Assembly (NCBI GenBank): GCA_028622995.1
Contig: JAJQJQ010000002.1
Coordinates: forward strand, 62,001 to 126,000
Direction: 5' to 3'
Length of the DNA: 64,000 nucleotides
Source: Panagrolaimus kolymaensis
Taxonomy: Eukaryota > Nematoda > Chromadorea > Rhabditida > Panagrolaimidae
The position numbers and the translations under genes are program-made. Numbering within the stretch: the first letter of the stretch is position 1; each line of letters begins with the position of its first letter. The notes beneath the pieces were generated by a model. That model did not search any database, was not told the DNA's origin, and saw only the letters and a program-made list of their open reading frames with translations. Of this stretch, positions 1 to 12,577 are shown piece by piece.

Positions 1-67
1 ATCGAAAAACCGTAATGCTACAGTAATTTGGAAGTGAGATATTACTGTAGCATTACGGTTTTTCGAT
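1..67. repeat. Perfect 27-bp inverted repeat (hairpin)
   Basis: Bases 1-27 are the exact reverse complement of bases 41-67, around a 13-nt loop (28-40). The stem is intact and starts at the first base of the window, so the element may extend further left. It could be the end of a foldback element or MITE, or a transcribed hairpin. No target duplication can be judged because the left flank is missing. The repeat itself is directly visible; its class is unknown. Confidence 0.85.
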
Positions 68-2707
68 GTTCAAAGCACTTTACCACTTGGGGACAGAACC
101 GCGGTTCGTTTGAAACAATTTGAAAAAAACAGAAAGTGTAGTCGTCCTTTAAATTTTCTAAAGTCAATCTTTTTGTCACGAAAAACTACAAAAATTGGAC
201 TACTCGACTCGAGACATCATTAACTATTATTTTTTCTAAATTTTTTTATTATTAGCTTAAAGTTGTGAAACAGCGATTCATTATTTATTATTTTCTTAAT
301 AGTAAAAGCTAAAATTAGAAACCAGCCGACCAATTTTAACAAAAAATAAGGAAATAAAGGTGAAAAAAAAGGGATATTGTAAAATCAGTCTAATATGCCA
401 TTATTTAATTTTATAATAAAACTAAATACTTGAAGTAAAAAATTTGTAATATTAAATTTCCAATTCAAATATTGGCACCTATCATTCTTTAATTTTTTGC
501 ATTTTCGAATTAAAGCATCTTATTATATTTCTAAATTTCAGTTTTGAACTTTTCTCCAGAAAAAAATAAAATCTAAACTCCTAATAACAAGAAAACCCCA
601 TTTTGCACTTTTGGAGTAAAAATCAAAGACTTTTTTTCGCTCATAACCTTTCCATATTTTTTAAAATTACTAAAAAAAATTTAATTCAAAGTAACATAAT
701 CTCACGAAGGAAAAAGTTTGATGTGAATTTTCTCAAGGTTTAAAATACAAAAATTAAATAAAGAGTAAAAGTATAAAACCTTTAAAACATTTTTTTGTTG
801 CTTTGCTTATTTTTTTTTTTGTTTAATTTAATTTTCTGGTTTCGCCTAAAACAATGGAAAGGGTTTTTTTTTTGTTGCTTTGTTTTGCAGGTGTATAAAT
901 GTCGCAGGTTTTTCATTTTCTTATGTATACATACTTTTCAGGGTTTTTTTTCAGTCTATTTTTTGAGCTATAAAAAAATAAAAATAAACGGAATAAAAAA
1001 AATTTGAGGGAAAATCAAAGTATGAAATAATTCTTTTTTTTTCTTTCTCGAAATATTAAAATTATTAAGGGACAAAAATATTTGAAGTAAAAAGTTGGTT
1101 AGTTTAGTTTGCGTGATAACTACAATTGACTTTTAAGGCTCTGATGGTTGTTAATAAAAGTCATAGCTAATGACGAAGATAAAGCAAAAAATTTGGAGTC
1201 TTTGGGCTAAACGAATTTTCTAAAAAAATGAAGAAAAAATCTTGGACGAGGAAGTATGATTTCATTTGGAAAAAATAAGGTGGTTGGAAAAGGAAGTACC
1301 ATAAAGAAACTTTATGTTCCAACAAAGTGCCTTACGCGGAAATTATTTGATCTCCAAGTGATGGGCTAAAAATTTAATGATCACTGTTTCACAACTTCAA
1401 AACTATCACGTAGAAAACAAACATTTTTAATAATCAAAAACTTTTTTTCATTAATTTATTTTTTCTTCCAAAAAACCTTTTTGAAAGTCGAGGACGAGAA
1501 CCACGGCTTTTTGGATGGTGAAAATGAAAAATATAAATGTAAGCCGTCAAATAATTTTTTTTTCGTCCTTTCATCCCAAATTTTTTAGCTTTTTTGCTTG
1601 TTTTTTTTGTTGGAGGACAAAGATGCTGCAGTTTTCCACCCTTTTTATTTCTATACCATCATTACACTGTATTGTTTCTTTTGAAATAAATAAAAAAAGA
1701 ATTTTTTTTCATAAAGCCGCTCTTTTTTTGTTGTTTGTATGTTTGTTTGTTGGGGGTTTTTTTCTATTCATTGCCATTCTTGGTTGGTGATGGTTGCGCT
1801 CCATCGAGTTCTTTTATATTTTTTTCTATCAGTTAAAAGCAACAAAAAAAAATAAAAAAATATAAAAGAAAAAAAAGGCTTTTGCTTATTTTTTTTTCTA
1901 TCATTCATGATGGTTCCTCTTTTTTTTTATTTATTCCTTAAATGAGACAACAGAATATTTTTTTAAGGCTAGTAACCTTATTGCGGATGTATGCTTCTTT
2001 TACAAAGTGTTCACTTTTTTTTTGGTAGTTATAAGCATGCCGCAGTCGTCGTCGGTCCACGGTTGTCGATAATGATGATGGCAACTAACAACCTTCATGC
2101 CTTTAGTCTTCTTGGGCTTGAGTCTCTGGGTTTCTTTTCTTTTGTAATAATTTTTTTTTTCTTGTCTTGTGTTAGTCTTTTTTATATTCAAGAAAAAAAA
2201 TATAAAGAGTCCCGCCCGAGAGAAAATATATTTTGTATCGAAGATAGATGAAAAGAATATATAATAATAAAGAAGCATTCAACCGAAGAAGCAAGCAAAA
2301 CAGAAAAAAAGAGCAAGCAACAAAATTCAGTCATTTTCACTTTTTTTCAGGAAAGCTGCTTCAAGGAAAAAGGGACTCAATATTCTTTTTCATCTTTTTC
2401 TTAGTTGGTCGTCGATGATGATGATTACTCCAAGCAACGGTAATGCATGGCAACCCATTTGATGGATGCCATGGGCATCTTTTTCTCCATTTCGTCTTCT
2501 TCTTTTTTCTTTCAAAAGACACAGTAAGATTTTTCCCTTCATCTGCCTTATTTTTTTATGGACATCACTTACTTACTCACATATGCTTTTTTCTTTCGAT
2601 GGTGGCCATATTTTATTTTATCGCTTCCTCAAAGAAATCTTCTGCCATGTTGTCAACACTGCCGGCCGCAGTTGCTTCAACAGTATCAAATGCCCTTTTT
2701 GTTAGAA

Positions 2708-2739
<32 letters not shown>

Positions 2740-5700
2740 AAATCCATTAACGCATTATTTTTTTTAAGTGATCAAGTGGGCATGGATGTACGATGTACGT
2801 AATATGTAGTATGGCAGTTAGAAAATTTCTTTAACAACACCAACGACGACGGCAATCTACTTGACCGGATTTATACAAAAACGCTGCACAACTCTTTAAC
2901 ACCCATCATCCACTCTTTTTTTTTTTTTTTTTTTGCAATCTCTTTGGAACATAGAAACAAAAGAAAAAGAGGCACTTGAACGATGCTTAAAAATCAAGGA
3001 GAGAGAAACATAAAATTTATGATTGAAAAAGGCACTTCCTTTTTTAAGCGATAATAAATAAGTGTGTTATAAAAATATGTTTTTAACACAAAAAATAAAA
3101 TTCGTAAAAATTTAGGGATTTAGAAAAAAAATATATTAAATTTTCTATGTTTTACTTAGAAGCAAGCGACAACAATGAAAGTTAGAAAAAAAACAGACGA
3201 AGAAGAGAGGACATCAAAGGTGAATAAAGACGTAATCTCTTTATGTTCGCCAGAAATAATTTTAACATTCTAAGATTTAGAAAAAAATAGGTAAAAAATG
3301 TAAAGTAAAGAACACAATCTTAATGAATCCTACTCAAAAAAATATGATGAGATGATGATGGCAAGCTTTCTCTTAGAATCGTAGGAGGGAAAAGAAAAAG
3401 ACAAAATCTAAAGTCAAAGCAAAAAGAATTGCGTCACCTGCTTTTTCTTTTTTTGTTTTCTTTGACATTTAAAAGAAAAAATGTACGGTAACGATAAATA
3501 AAAAAATTTTGAGCAATGAAAAGCAAAAATAAAAACAGATTGTAGCCGCCTAGAGGCGAGCAAGCAAGCAAACCAAAGCATGATTATTTTGTTTCGTCTT
3601 GTCTCGTTATATTTTTTACGTTTTTCATTTTTTTGCGGTGACTTGAAAAAAATAGAAAGAAAGAATTTTCTCCTTATTTGAGCTCCACGTATTTCATTTT
3701 TTTATGAATCATCCAAAGCTATTAAAGAAAAAAGCAAAATGATCATATACATATATGCATGTATTTTTTTAAGATGGTCACGGTAGCTAAAACTTGGTTA
3801 ATCGATGACAACGATGATGATTGCATTTTTTTGGATGGTTAAATAAGTAAATACACACACTTGTGTCTCATGCATTTTTCTTCTTTTTTTAAATTTCAAA
3901 GATGTGAAGATAAAAGGACAAAGACAAAGTCAATATTTTTTTTGCAAACTAGGAGATTTGAAAAGTTTAAATATCATAAACTCAAAAAAAAGTTTAAATG
4001 TAAAATCTTGAAATAAAAATGTTTGGTTTGAGTTTATTACTTTCTAGCTTTTAGCAATTTAAAAAATGCTAACATTTTTATCAATTTGGGGAGCCATGTC
4101 ATCAAAAGTTAAAATATTTTTGATTTTATAAACTATTTCCATATTTCTCCTTTCTAAACCATCATCATTCGATGGATGATGGTTCACACTTGACATTTGA
4201 TTTATAAATCTTTTTTTTTTCACGGAAAAGAGGATGAAATACTTAGAAATCAAAAATAAAAGTGGATTTTAGCGGATTAAGAGCAAATCATCAAACACAC
4301 AAATCAACCAAAAAAACTATTTTTTTCTCCAAAATCAAAATCAAAACCAGAGAAGGCAAGAAGGAAGGATAAGTAATAATGATAGGGCAGCAGCGGCAGA
4401 AAAGAACAAAAAAAAAATAATGAAAGTGTCAGCAAAAAAAAATATAAATAACGAAAGATCACCTTTTATGGCATCCAACAAAAGGCAAAACAAAAAGCAA
4501 AACAGAAATGTCAAATCAACCATTTAGCTTTTGTTTTTGAAAAACAAAGGAAAACAAAAAAAGCGATTAGGGGGAAAAAAAATCAGAAATTTTATGCCAT
4601 GTGTCAATTACAAATAAATCTTTTGTGTGCCAATTACAATCATTCATCGCACCTTTTTCTTTTCTTTTTTTTATTGCGCAAACAAAAGAAATATGAAAAA
4701 TTATTTGAATAATTTGTTTATGTGTTTTTATTAATTTTCTGAGCAAAGAAATTAAAATTTAAATAAAGACAAAGAAAAATGAAAAGCGTGCCATCGTTGG
4801 ACACAGGTTTTATTTTTTAAATTTTAAAATGGCAAGTTCGTGTATTTCAATTTGAAAAACAAACAAAACAATGAAACAAAGAAACACAATCAAAAATGCC
4901 AAAAAAAATATCGGAAACTTGCGACTCTGAAACATATTTCATTTAAAAAAGAGACTGTAAAAAATCTGTGAAAATTTTGTAATTTTTGCTTTGCATAATT
5001 TTATGCCATTTTTCAATGTAAACTTTTGGCATTTTAATGATTATCGAACGAACAACACCTGAATATTGCATAAAATTATTTGCGAACAACATTTGCAAAC
5101 ATTTCATTTTTCGATTGTCAATAGATAGTTTGTATTTTTGTAATTATGCTAATGAGATTATGTGAATGTGCTCTGTATTATCGAAAGAAGCGATTTATTT
5201 ACGGTTCAAGTGGGAGAGAGATAGAAAAAGAAGAGAAAAATGCGCGATGATTGGAAAATGAAGAAATATGGAAAATTCTAATGAACTTTAAAATAAAAAA
5301 AATCGGAGGTTTATCTCAGAAAAAAAGTATACGGTATAACGAAAATTTTTTTTATTATAAAAGGCTATCTTTACTTTTCCGTTTTTTTAAAGGAAAAAGA
5401 AAAAAAATTATTTGAATTTAAAAAATTAGAATTTTTTGTTTCATGATTTTATTGAAACTTATTGTAATTTACAGTATTCAAGTGCTAGCTTTAAAAAGCG
5501 TTATAAAACCTTATAAAAAAATTACAGTAACAAACTATCTATCTATTCGTCAACTTTTGATCATAAAAAACTTTTTTATTAGCTTCCAAAACAGTTATCG
5601 TCTCTTTTTATTTTTTGCCTTTTTGGTTGCTGCCTTTCTTTCCTAATTTGCCAGCTTTTTTATTTATTTTATTTTTATTATACACTCAAATAAATCATAA

Positions 5701-7497
5701 AACGAAGAAAAGAACGAATGATGCTCAACAAATAAAAAAAGAAAGAATAATAATAAGATTCCAGTAGTATACCTTTTCAAACACATATAAAAATAATAAT
5801 AAACGAAGATGCAATGTTTGAGTATGGAAAAAAAAGGAAGACGAATAAAAAAAAGAAGTTTTGTTTAATTTGTTTTTTTATAGGCTTGATTATTTTGGTA
5901 TAAGCAGCAAGCCATATTTGAATTTTAAAAAAAATAATAAAATAAAATGGGGAGAAGAAAAAAATAAGGTGGCATCAGCGTGCGCTGTTGCTTCCATATT
6001 TATTTTCTCTCTCGTGAGGTACAAAAAAATGCAATGAAAATTAAGAGGGCAAAAAAAAAAGAATTACTAAATTGCTTTCGAAAAAAAAAATCAACAAAGC
6101 AATGATGATTATTGGGCAATCAAAGAAGGTAATATAAAGGGAAAGGGTTATTCATTCATGATTTTATAGGGGCATGGCTAAATTGAAAACTAATGGTAGA
6201 GGTTTAAATATAATAAGCAGACGATAGATATTTCTGGCCAAAAATCAAAAAAGATGCCAGAATTTTGAATTTTTTAATATAAAGAAAATAGTTAGAAGAA
6301 ATGAATAAAACTAACTAAATTGTAGCTCTTATTTTTAAAAAAATATACAGATTTTGCAACAACAAAAAAAGAGACTCAAATACAAAACTCTATGCGTGTA
6401 GTAAAGCAGTAAAATGACGACAATACACCAGAAAAGATGGAGATACACACAGAAACAAAAACAAAAAACTTAAGTTGAAATTTATTTATTTTTGTAAAAG
6501 AAAAAAGTAGTATTTTAGTTTAATTTTTTTTGTGGAGAAGGAGCTGCGCGGCAAAGAAAAAGTAGCAAAATGAAAATGAAAAAGGCTGAAGGCAGTATTT
6601 TTGTGGGAAAAAAATAGACGAAGAATATTTAAAAAAAACTTGAATCCACACGCGACAGGAGAGAAAATTTGGTGGAAGTGATGGAGGAAGAAGAGATGAC
6701 CTTTGAAGTGGTTTTAACTCATCACACCAAACAAAAATAAAATAAAAATGATGATGATGGCCCTCCTTTTAAGGAAAAAATAAATAAAATAAAGTGAGGG
6801 AAAAAAGTAGGAGAGTGATGGCGCGGGATCGTAATGGTTTTTCAATCTTTTTCTTTTCCATCAGATGCAAAAAAAATTTATTGTATCGCTTTTTTGGAAG
6901 AAAAGAAAAAACAGAAAAGAAGACAATCGAGAAAAAGAAAGAGTTTCAAGTTTTTTATATTTTTCTTTTTGGCAAATAAAATGATGAGTAAATTTTAAAG
7001 ATTTTTTTTGGATTTTTTGGAAAATAAATAATAAAAAAAGATAAATGACAACAACAAAAAATCCATCGAAAAAAGCCTATCGACGAAAAAAAAGTAAGAG
7101 GTGAGAGACGCGATGGGATATAAAAAAAAGGCATACATAATAAATTTTTAAGGTTAAAGTTAACATGTCCAAGAAAACGGAAGAAAAAAATCAGCACAAA
7201 AAACAACGAAGTAAAAATTAAAATGTCAAAAAAAGGCCACGAAAAAAAGGAAGTAAAAAATATTTAGAAGAAAATTTTTAGGTTTCCAAAAGTTTAAAGA
7301 ATATTTTTTGCTGATGAATAATACTCAAATTTTTAGACTTTTACAAAATTTCCTAGATTTCTTTTGACATTTCAACTTTTTTTCTAAGCTTTCAAACAAA
7401 TTATAAAAAATTTAAAAAAACAATAATTAAAAAAGCAAGCGATTATTTTTTTCAGATTCAGGTTTCATTTCATTTGCCATTTTTTGGTTCTTTTGTT
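68..7497. other. Gene-poor AT-rich stretch
   Basis: I see no convincing gene here. Short open frames on both strands consist of Phe/Lys/Ile-rich low-complexity runs with no family similarity and no good splice partners. There is a CT microsatellite at 2708-2734 and a 19-T run at 2916-2934. Long poly-A and poly-T tracts are scattered throughout. The stretch could be intergenic, or a large intron or regulatory region of a gene lying to the left of the window. Confidence 0.6.
2708..2734. repeat. CT/AG dinucleotide microsatellite
   Basis: A run of about 13 TC units is uninterrupted from 2708 to 2734. It lies in gene-poor DNA and about 180 bases from a 19-T homopolymer (2916-2934). It is a simple repeat with no assigned role. 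Confidence 0.9.
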
Positions 7498-10400
7498 TTA
7501 ATTGCTGGTTAAAACCGTTTGCATTTCAGCACCTTCCATAATTGTAATATCTCCATATGATTCTTCTTGAACCACTTCAATTGCTTGCCATTTTGCAAGT
7601 TCCAATAAAGCATAAAACTTTTGGGCTGCTGATTTACGAGTTGATCCTTTTGTGAGTAAATCATTTAAAGTAATCTAAAATTGATTTTGACATTTTTCGT
7701 TTTCTCAAAATAAAAAATCCTTTGATTTTTGAAAAATTAAAAACTAACCGATTCATATGACTTTAGTCTAGTTGAAATTTGTTTAGCTACTGCGTGAGTT
7801 CGCTTAGAACAACGATGTTCATCTTCATCTTCTTCACCACTTTCTTCAGCGGCTGCAGGTTTTTCTTTCTAAAAATTTAAGGAATCAGGATTTTACTTTT
7901 TTTGGGATCTGTGAAAGTAAAAAATGAATGTGTTAACGGACCTCCTGGCGTGGTTTACGTGGTGTACGCTTTTCTGAATCTTTAGTTGGTGAAGGTTGAT
8001 CATCAGGTTGAATATTTTCATCGACTTCTTCAATAGCTTCAAATGGTGGAACTGAAGTTGTTGATACAAGATCGGTGGGATGATCAAAATCAGGCTGCAA
8101 AAAATGTTAAATAAATGTTTAGTTTTTTGTGTTTTTAGTATCATCAAAAAAACTGCAATTTTATATTTTTGTAAGTATGTTTCTAAATTGTCTAGTAACC
8201 TCATCATGAAAGCCTTCCTCTTTATGCATTCCTATATATCCATAATCAAGGCCATTTTTTGTTTTGTTTTCCTTTCTCGTTTCCGAGCACTTCACTTTTA
8301 TTTTTAAAGGTTTTTTTTCTTGACTCATGAAAATGGAAGAAAAGTTAATCCGCGAAAAAAAGTGTTAAATTGGTGCAACCTTCTTCTTTTCTTTCCTGAG
8401 ATTTTTCATCCACAACCACCGCAAAAAAAAAAAATGACCTTGACGAAGATGATGCTCGAGGAAGAAAAATGAAAGGTAAATGTCACAAAAAAAATTTGAG
8501 TGAGTCACAAATACTCAAGAAACCTATGAGAAAAGAAGTAAAGAGAAGAGAATCATCAACTTCTTCGAAAAATGAAAGAAAGAGAGGATCTTCAAAAATT
8601 AAAAAGCAATTGGAAGGAAAAGTATACATATAAAAAAATAAAATAAATTATTGACAGATGACAAAAGTAAAAAAGATGGCACAACAAATAAATTTATAGT
8701 TTTATATAAAAAAATTAAATTTCGGCAAGTTAATAAAAGAGACTTTGAAAAATAAGAAAATATTGCCGATTGCCGAGTTTATGTTTTTCTTTTTCGCTGG
8801 TTGATGCTTGCTACCTGACTTTGAAGAAGAACGGTAGGTTTATATTCTTCATTGTCATAATTGAGTTTAGAAACGCAGCAATTATTAAAAAAAATCCTTT
8901 TTGAATTAATTGGTTTTGGTTTAAAAAAAACTAGGGGAAAGCAATTTGGAATAAAAAAATTTTTAAATAATCGACTAATAAAAAAATCATAATAAAAATA
9001 CATATTGAGTTTTCCGGGATTTACAGTAACATGAGAAACTCAAAAAAGTCTTATTTCAAATTTTTGTAAACCTTTTTTTTATTACGATTTATAAAATCAA
9101 AAAAATAATGAAAAACTTACACCGTTGTCAAAGTTATTATCAAAATAATCAACGGCATCACTCAATCCAAGATCCCTTCGAATATCTTCAACTGAACCTT
9201 CATCAATTGTTTTAGCACGCGGAACAAGATGGGATTGATAAATCTATAAAAAGCGCATCGATCAAAATCCATGGTTTTAAAATTTCTGTTAAACTTACTC
9301 GAACTAAATCAGGATTTGTAAGAGCTTGACATCCGGGCATAGAAAAAAGTTTTTCTGTAACTCCATGTTCTCGTAAATGCATGAGTTTTTTAGTTGGTGG
9401 AGCTAAATCCGGTTGAGAAAGGATATCATCAAAACTAGCCATATTGGCTTTCATTTCATCACCAGTAATATTTTTAATTTCATCGATGATTAAGCGGCGG
9501 CGTTTACGCTTATTAACTCTTTCATTAACAACACTTCCAACTTCTAAGGGTTCAAGTTGGAAACTATCTCCAATTCCTGAAAATTAAAATAATAATCAAT
9601 GTATTAAAATTAAAAGGCAAAAGTTTAAAAAAAAAGATTTGAGATTTTATTGAGGTCTGTCTATAAGGAAAAAATGTATGGTAACAAAAAATTGTTTCAA
9701 AACCGAATTGTTTGATAAAAGGAAAACTAACCTAGGTTATTATTATCCGCAAATCTATTATTTGGAAAATTATTTGGTCCAAAAAGATCATTATCTAAAT
9801 CATTGGCATCTCCAAATGAAAAATCATTATCAAAATTATTATCAATAAAATCATTATTATCTATTTCCATATTCTTTCCTTCACCTGATTCAAGAAGACT
9901 ATGATTTCTTTCTGCAGGGCCAACGGATTGGCGGGAAATGATTGAAGCTGCGCGACGTCCAACTTCAACAGCATCTTCATCAAGTTCACCAAAATCTGCA
10001 CCATTTTCACCAAAATCGTCCAACTAAAAAAAATTAATCTATGAACCAAGGTTTTTTGATTGTAAATTTTCAAACCCCAGCATTATCATTATCAAATGCA
10101 TCGAAATCTCCATTCGCTGCATTATTTTCTTTAATGGTAATATCATCGATTCGGCTTTGATTTACGGGAACATGAGTGGTACTGAGATCAAGGTGATCGG
10201 GAATAGTGGCATCAAAGTCTCCCACAATCTGCAAAAAAATGCTATAGTTATTGCATGCTTATACTCATTCAAAAAACACAAACCATTTGATCCAATTCGG
10301 AAATATCTATATTTCGAACGGCACCTTTACTTTTTCCTCCTGCACTAAAGCTTAAATTAATTTTTAATGAAGCATTTTCACAATCTTCCAATAAATATGC

Positions 10401-10664
10401 TGCACGTCGAGCATAAATTCTTACAATACCAAGAAGTAAATGACCCGTAGTTCGTAAAGCCATTTTAACCTTAAATTAAATCAACTCATTATTCCCTATC
10501 ACGCAAACATTGATACAAACCTTTGGTTTAAGAATTTCTTCAACTGCATCGCTAACATTAGTTTCATAAACTTGAGCTTTAGATAACTTTTTTTCCCAAT
10601 GTGCTGCTAACCAAATTTTTGCTAATGGTCCTTTCTTGGAAAGAACAAATTGAGCGTAAAACAT
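7498..10664 (-). CDS. rad21 (scc-1/coh-1 type): Cohesin kleisin subunit RAD21/SCC1
   Basis: Kleisin subunit that bridges the SMC1-SMC3 heads and is cut by separase. The exons read on the minus strand are 10521-10664, 10284-10469, 10076-10228, 9732-10023, 9299-9576, 9121-9243, 7942-8094, 7749-7868 and 7498-7674, giving 541 residues. The start at 10664 gives [20 protein letters not shown], the RAD21/REC8 N-terminal helix that binds SMC3, continuing with the typical [19 protein letters not shown]. The middle is acidic and Asn/Asp-rich, as in the family. The last exon encodes the C-terminal winged helix that binds SMC1 ([18 protein letters not shown]). All junctions are GT-AG and in phase. The 1026-nt intron 8095-9120 is far longer than the others and may hide one more exon (8200-8289 or 8200-8328), listed separately. 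A divergent promoter of about 300 bp is shared with the rhomboid gene. Family call is firm; the exon count in the middle is less so. Confidence 0.93.
8200..8328 (-). other. Candidate extra exon or internal start within the RAD21 gene
   Basis: Inside the long RAD21 intron an open minus-strand stretch of 43 codons starts at an ATG (8328). It runs through [17 protein letters not shown] and ends at a GT donor exactly in phase with the next RAD21 exon (PDFDHPTD). As an internal exon it needs an in-phase AG, and one after 8289 exists but has a poor pyrimidine tract. As a first exon it would give a short protein carrying only the acidic linker and winged helix. The composition is more protein-like than the surrounding intron. 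RNA reads are needed to decide. Confidence 0.4.
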
Positions 10665-10981
10665 TGCCAAAAATGTTATTATTAAAAATTAAGTATTGTT
10701 AAATAAAAATTACGATTAAATAAAAAATGGATTTGGGTCAATCGATATCTAAAACATTCGGCAAAAAAAAAAAACAGAATTGAAGAAGAAGACGCTTACT
10801 ACTTTGGAGAAAAATTTTTCAAAACCGCCATTTTATTTTTTCGTGTTAAGACTTTTATTTGCATATTTTCTTTTGAAAAAAAAAACATTGAAACAAATAA
10901 AAAAATTGCAATCAAAAGAAACTCAAAGACTTTGTTTGTAATTAATTCTTTTTTTTGGTTCTCAAAAATTTTGCAGAAAAA
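10665..10981. promoter_or_regulatory. Bidirectional promoter region, RAD21 / PARL
   Basis: The start codons of the two divergent genes lie 317 bases apart, so both probably share this promoter. TTTTGCAG ends at 10976, five bases before the rhomboid ATG at 10982. That is the arrangement expected of a spliced-leader acceptor. No TATA or other motif stands out against the AT-rich background. Confidence 0.6.
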
Positions 10982-12349
10982 ATGTTTCGATTTATTTATG
11001 CAAAAAGTACATTTCAAGTTATTGGATCAAGGTTATTATCAAATACTATGAAACTCAAATCAAGATTCACTCGAGATATTATACGTGAAAGATTACGCAA
11101 TCCTATAAAAGAACAACAAAATCAACAATCCATTAATGCTCCACATCCACATTCAAGATCTGATTCTGTTCCTGTAAGACCAATAAGTGATTTATGGAAA
11201 TGTTTGGGATTCACTGCAGTTGTAAGTTTTATCACACTTTTCTTATTCTTTCTTACATCACCATTTTTTTCAGTTTGGTTCATCTTTGTTTACAGCTGCC
11301 ATTATCGTTGAATATGAAAGAAATCGATTCAAAGTTAAAAGACTCTTCTCTGATTTTGCTGATACTATATTCAACAGTGGAAATCAAAGCTTACGATTAA
11401 CTGATGGACAAAAATGGGGTCTTGCTGTCGTTGCTTTGAATACTTTAGTATTCCTTTTATGGAAGGTACCAGCTGTGGAGAAGTACATGTGGCAATTTTT
11501 CACAAATTCATATGCTTCAAGTATGTATCTTCTGTCTTCTTTTTTTGCACTTTATTTAACGGTGAAATTTTCAGAAAGTCTCTTGTCACCGATGTTATTG
11601 AGTGTTTTCTCACATTATAGCTTCATCCATCTTGGTTTGAACATGTATGTCTTGTACAATTTTGTTCCAATTTCTGTTAACAAATATTTGGGTGCTGAAC
11701 AAGTAAGTTTTATCCATTTTGCATACATACATTTAACATATCTCTTTTTTAGTTTACTGCCTTTTATCTTACTGCTGGTGTTGTCTCTTCTCTTGCAAGT
11801 TTGGCTCATAAAGCTGTTACTCGTTCACCTATTAGAGCACTGGGAGCTATAAGTTTTTATCGTTCATATTTGGTTAATTTTAATGTGGTAATTTTTTTAG
11901 AGTGGTGCAATCTTGGGAGCTCTTTGTTATGTTTGTATAAAAATGCCTGAAGCTCGTCTCAATATTGTTTTCTTACCAATGTGGACCTTTTCTGCTGAAT
12001 CAGCTGTTTATGGATTAATTATATTCGATCTTGCTGGCCTTCTTTTGGGATTTCGTATCTTCGACCACGTAAACTTCGTTATCTTTATAAAAGTTAAATT
12101 TTAAAATTTTATTTTAGGCTTGTCACATTGGAGGGAGTTTATTTGGCGTGTAAGTTTGCTTATTTTGATAGAATAATGAAGATACTTTACACATTTGACT
12201 CGTTTTTGATAATTTCTAATTCACCAATTTTCAGATTCTATGCACTTTATGGAGAAAAATTTATGGTTGAAAATGTTTATCCAACTGTACTTACTGGATA
12301 TCGAAAAATACGCGGAATTGGAAGACCTCCTTCGCCTCCAGTATTTTAA
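10982..12349 (+). CDS. parl (rom-5-like): Mitochondrial rhomboid protease, PARL type
   Basis: Intramembrane serine protease of the inner mitochondrial membrane. PARL family members act on PINK1, PGAM5 and similar substrates. The exons are 10982-11221, 11274-11520, 11575-11702, 11753-11848, 11901-12068, 12118-12149 and 12235-12349, giving 341 residues. The first about 70 residues are Arg/Ser-rich, as in a mitochondrial presequence. A conserved loop and helix HLGLNMYVLYNF is followed by LGA-SGAILG, the GxSG motif with catalytic Ser238. Catalytic His296 lies in ACHIGGSLFG. The Ser-to-His spacing of 58 equals that of human PARL (277 to 335). Intron 4 (11849-11900) begins ATAAGT instead of GTAAGT, right before the Ser codon; no GT alternative keeps the frame. 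AATAAA is at about 12419. The thioesterase gene begins 228 bases downstream on the same strand. Confidence 0.93.
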
Positions 12350-12577
12350 ATGCATTAGAAATTATTAGAATTTTAGTTATTCATTTTTTTTTGTAATGAA
12401 AATATTTTAATGTTGATAAAATAAACTTTTTGATGCCTTTTTTGTTATTGATTGCCTTTTTTTATTCGGAAAATACTTTAGTCTATTCTAGCCAAAAAAT
12501 AACAACAACCGTTGCTCGACTGCTGTTTTCTTGTTTGTCGTAAACTTTTTGTTGGTTTATTCCTTTGTTTAGAAAAA

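Noticed and set aside
8779..9003. Possible extra RAD21 exon ([16 protein letters not shown] followed by GTAGCA)
   Set aside because: No acceptable acceptor in phase and a weak donor; the neighbouring 8200-8328 frame is the better candidate.
11849..11856. GT at 11853 (ATAAGTTTTT) as a canonical donor for PARL intron 4
   Set aside because: It adds four bases to the exon; with the acceptor at 11900 the frame breaks and reaches a stop within about 20 codons, losing the catalytic Ser motif.
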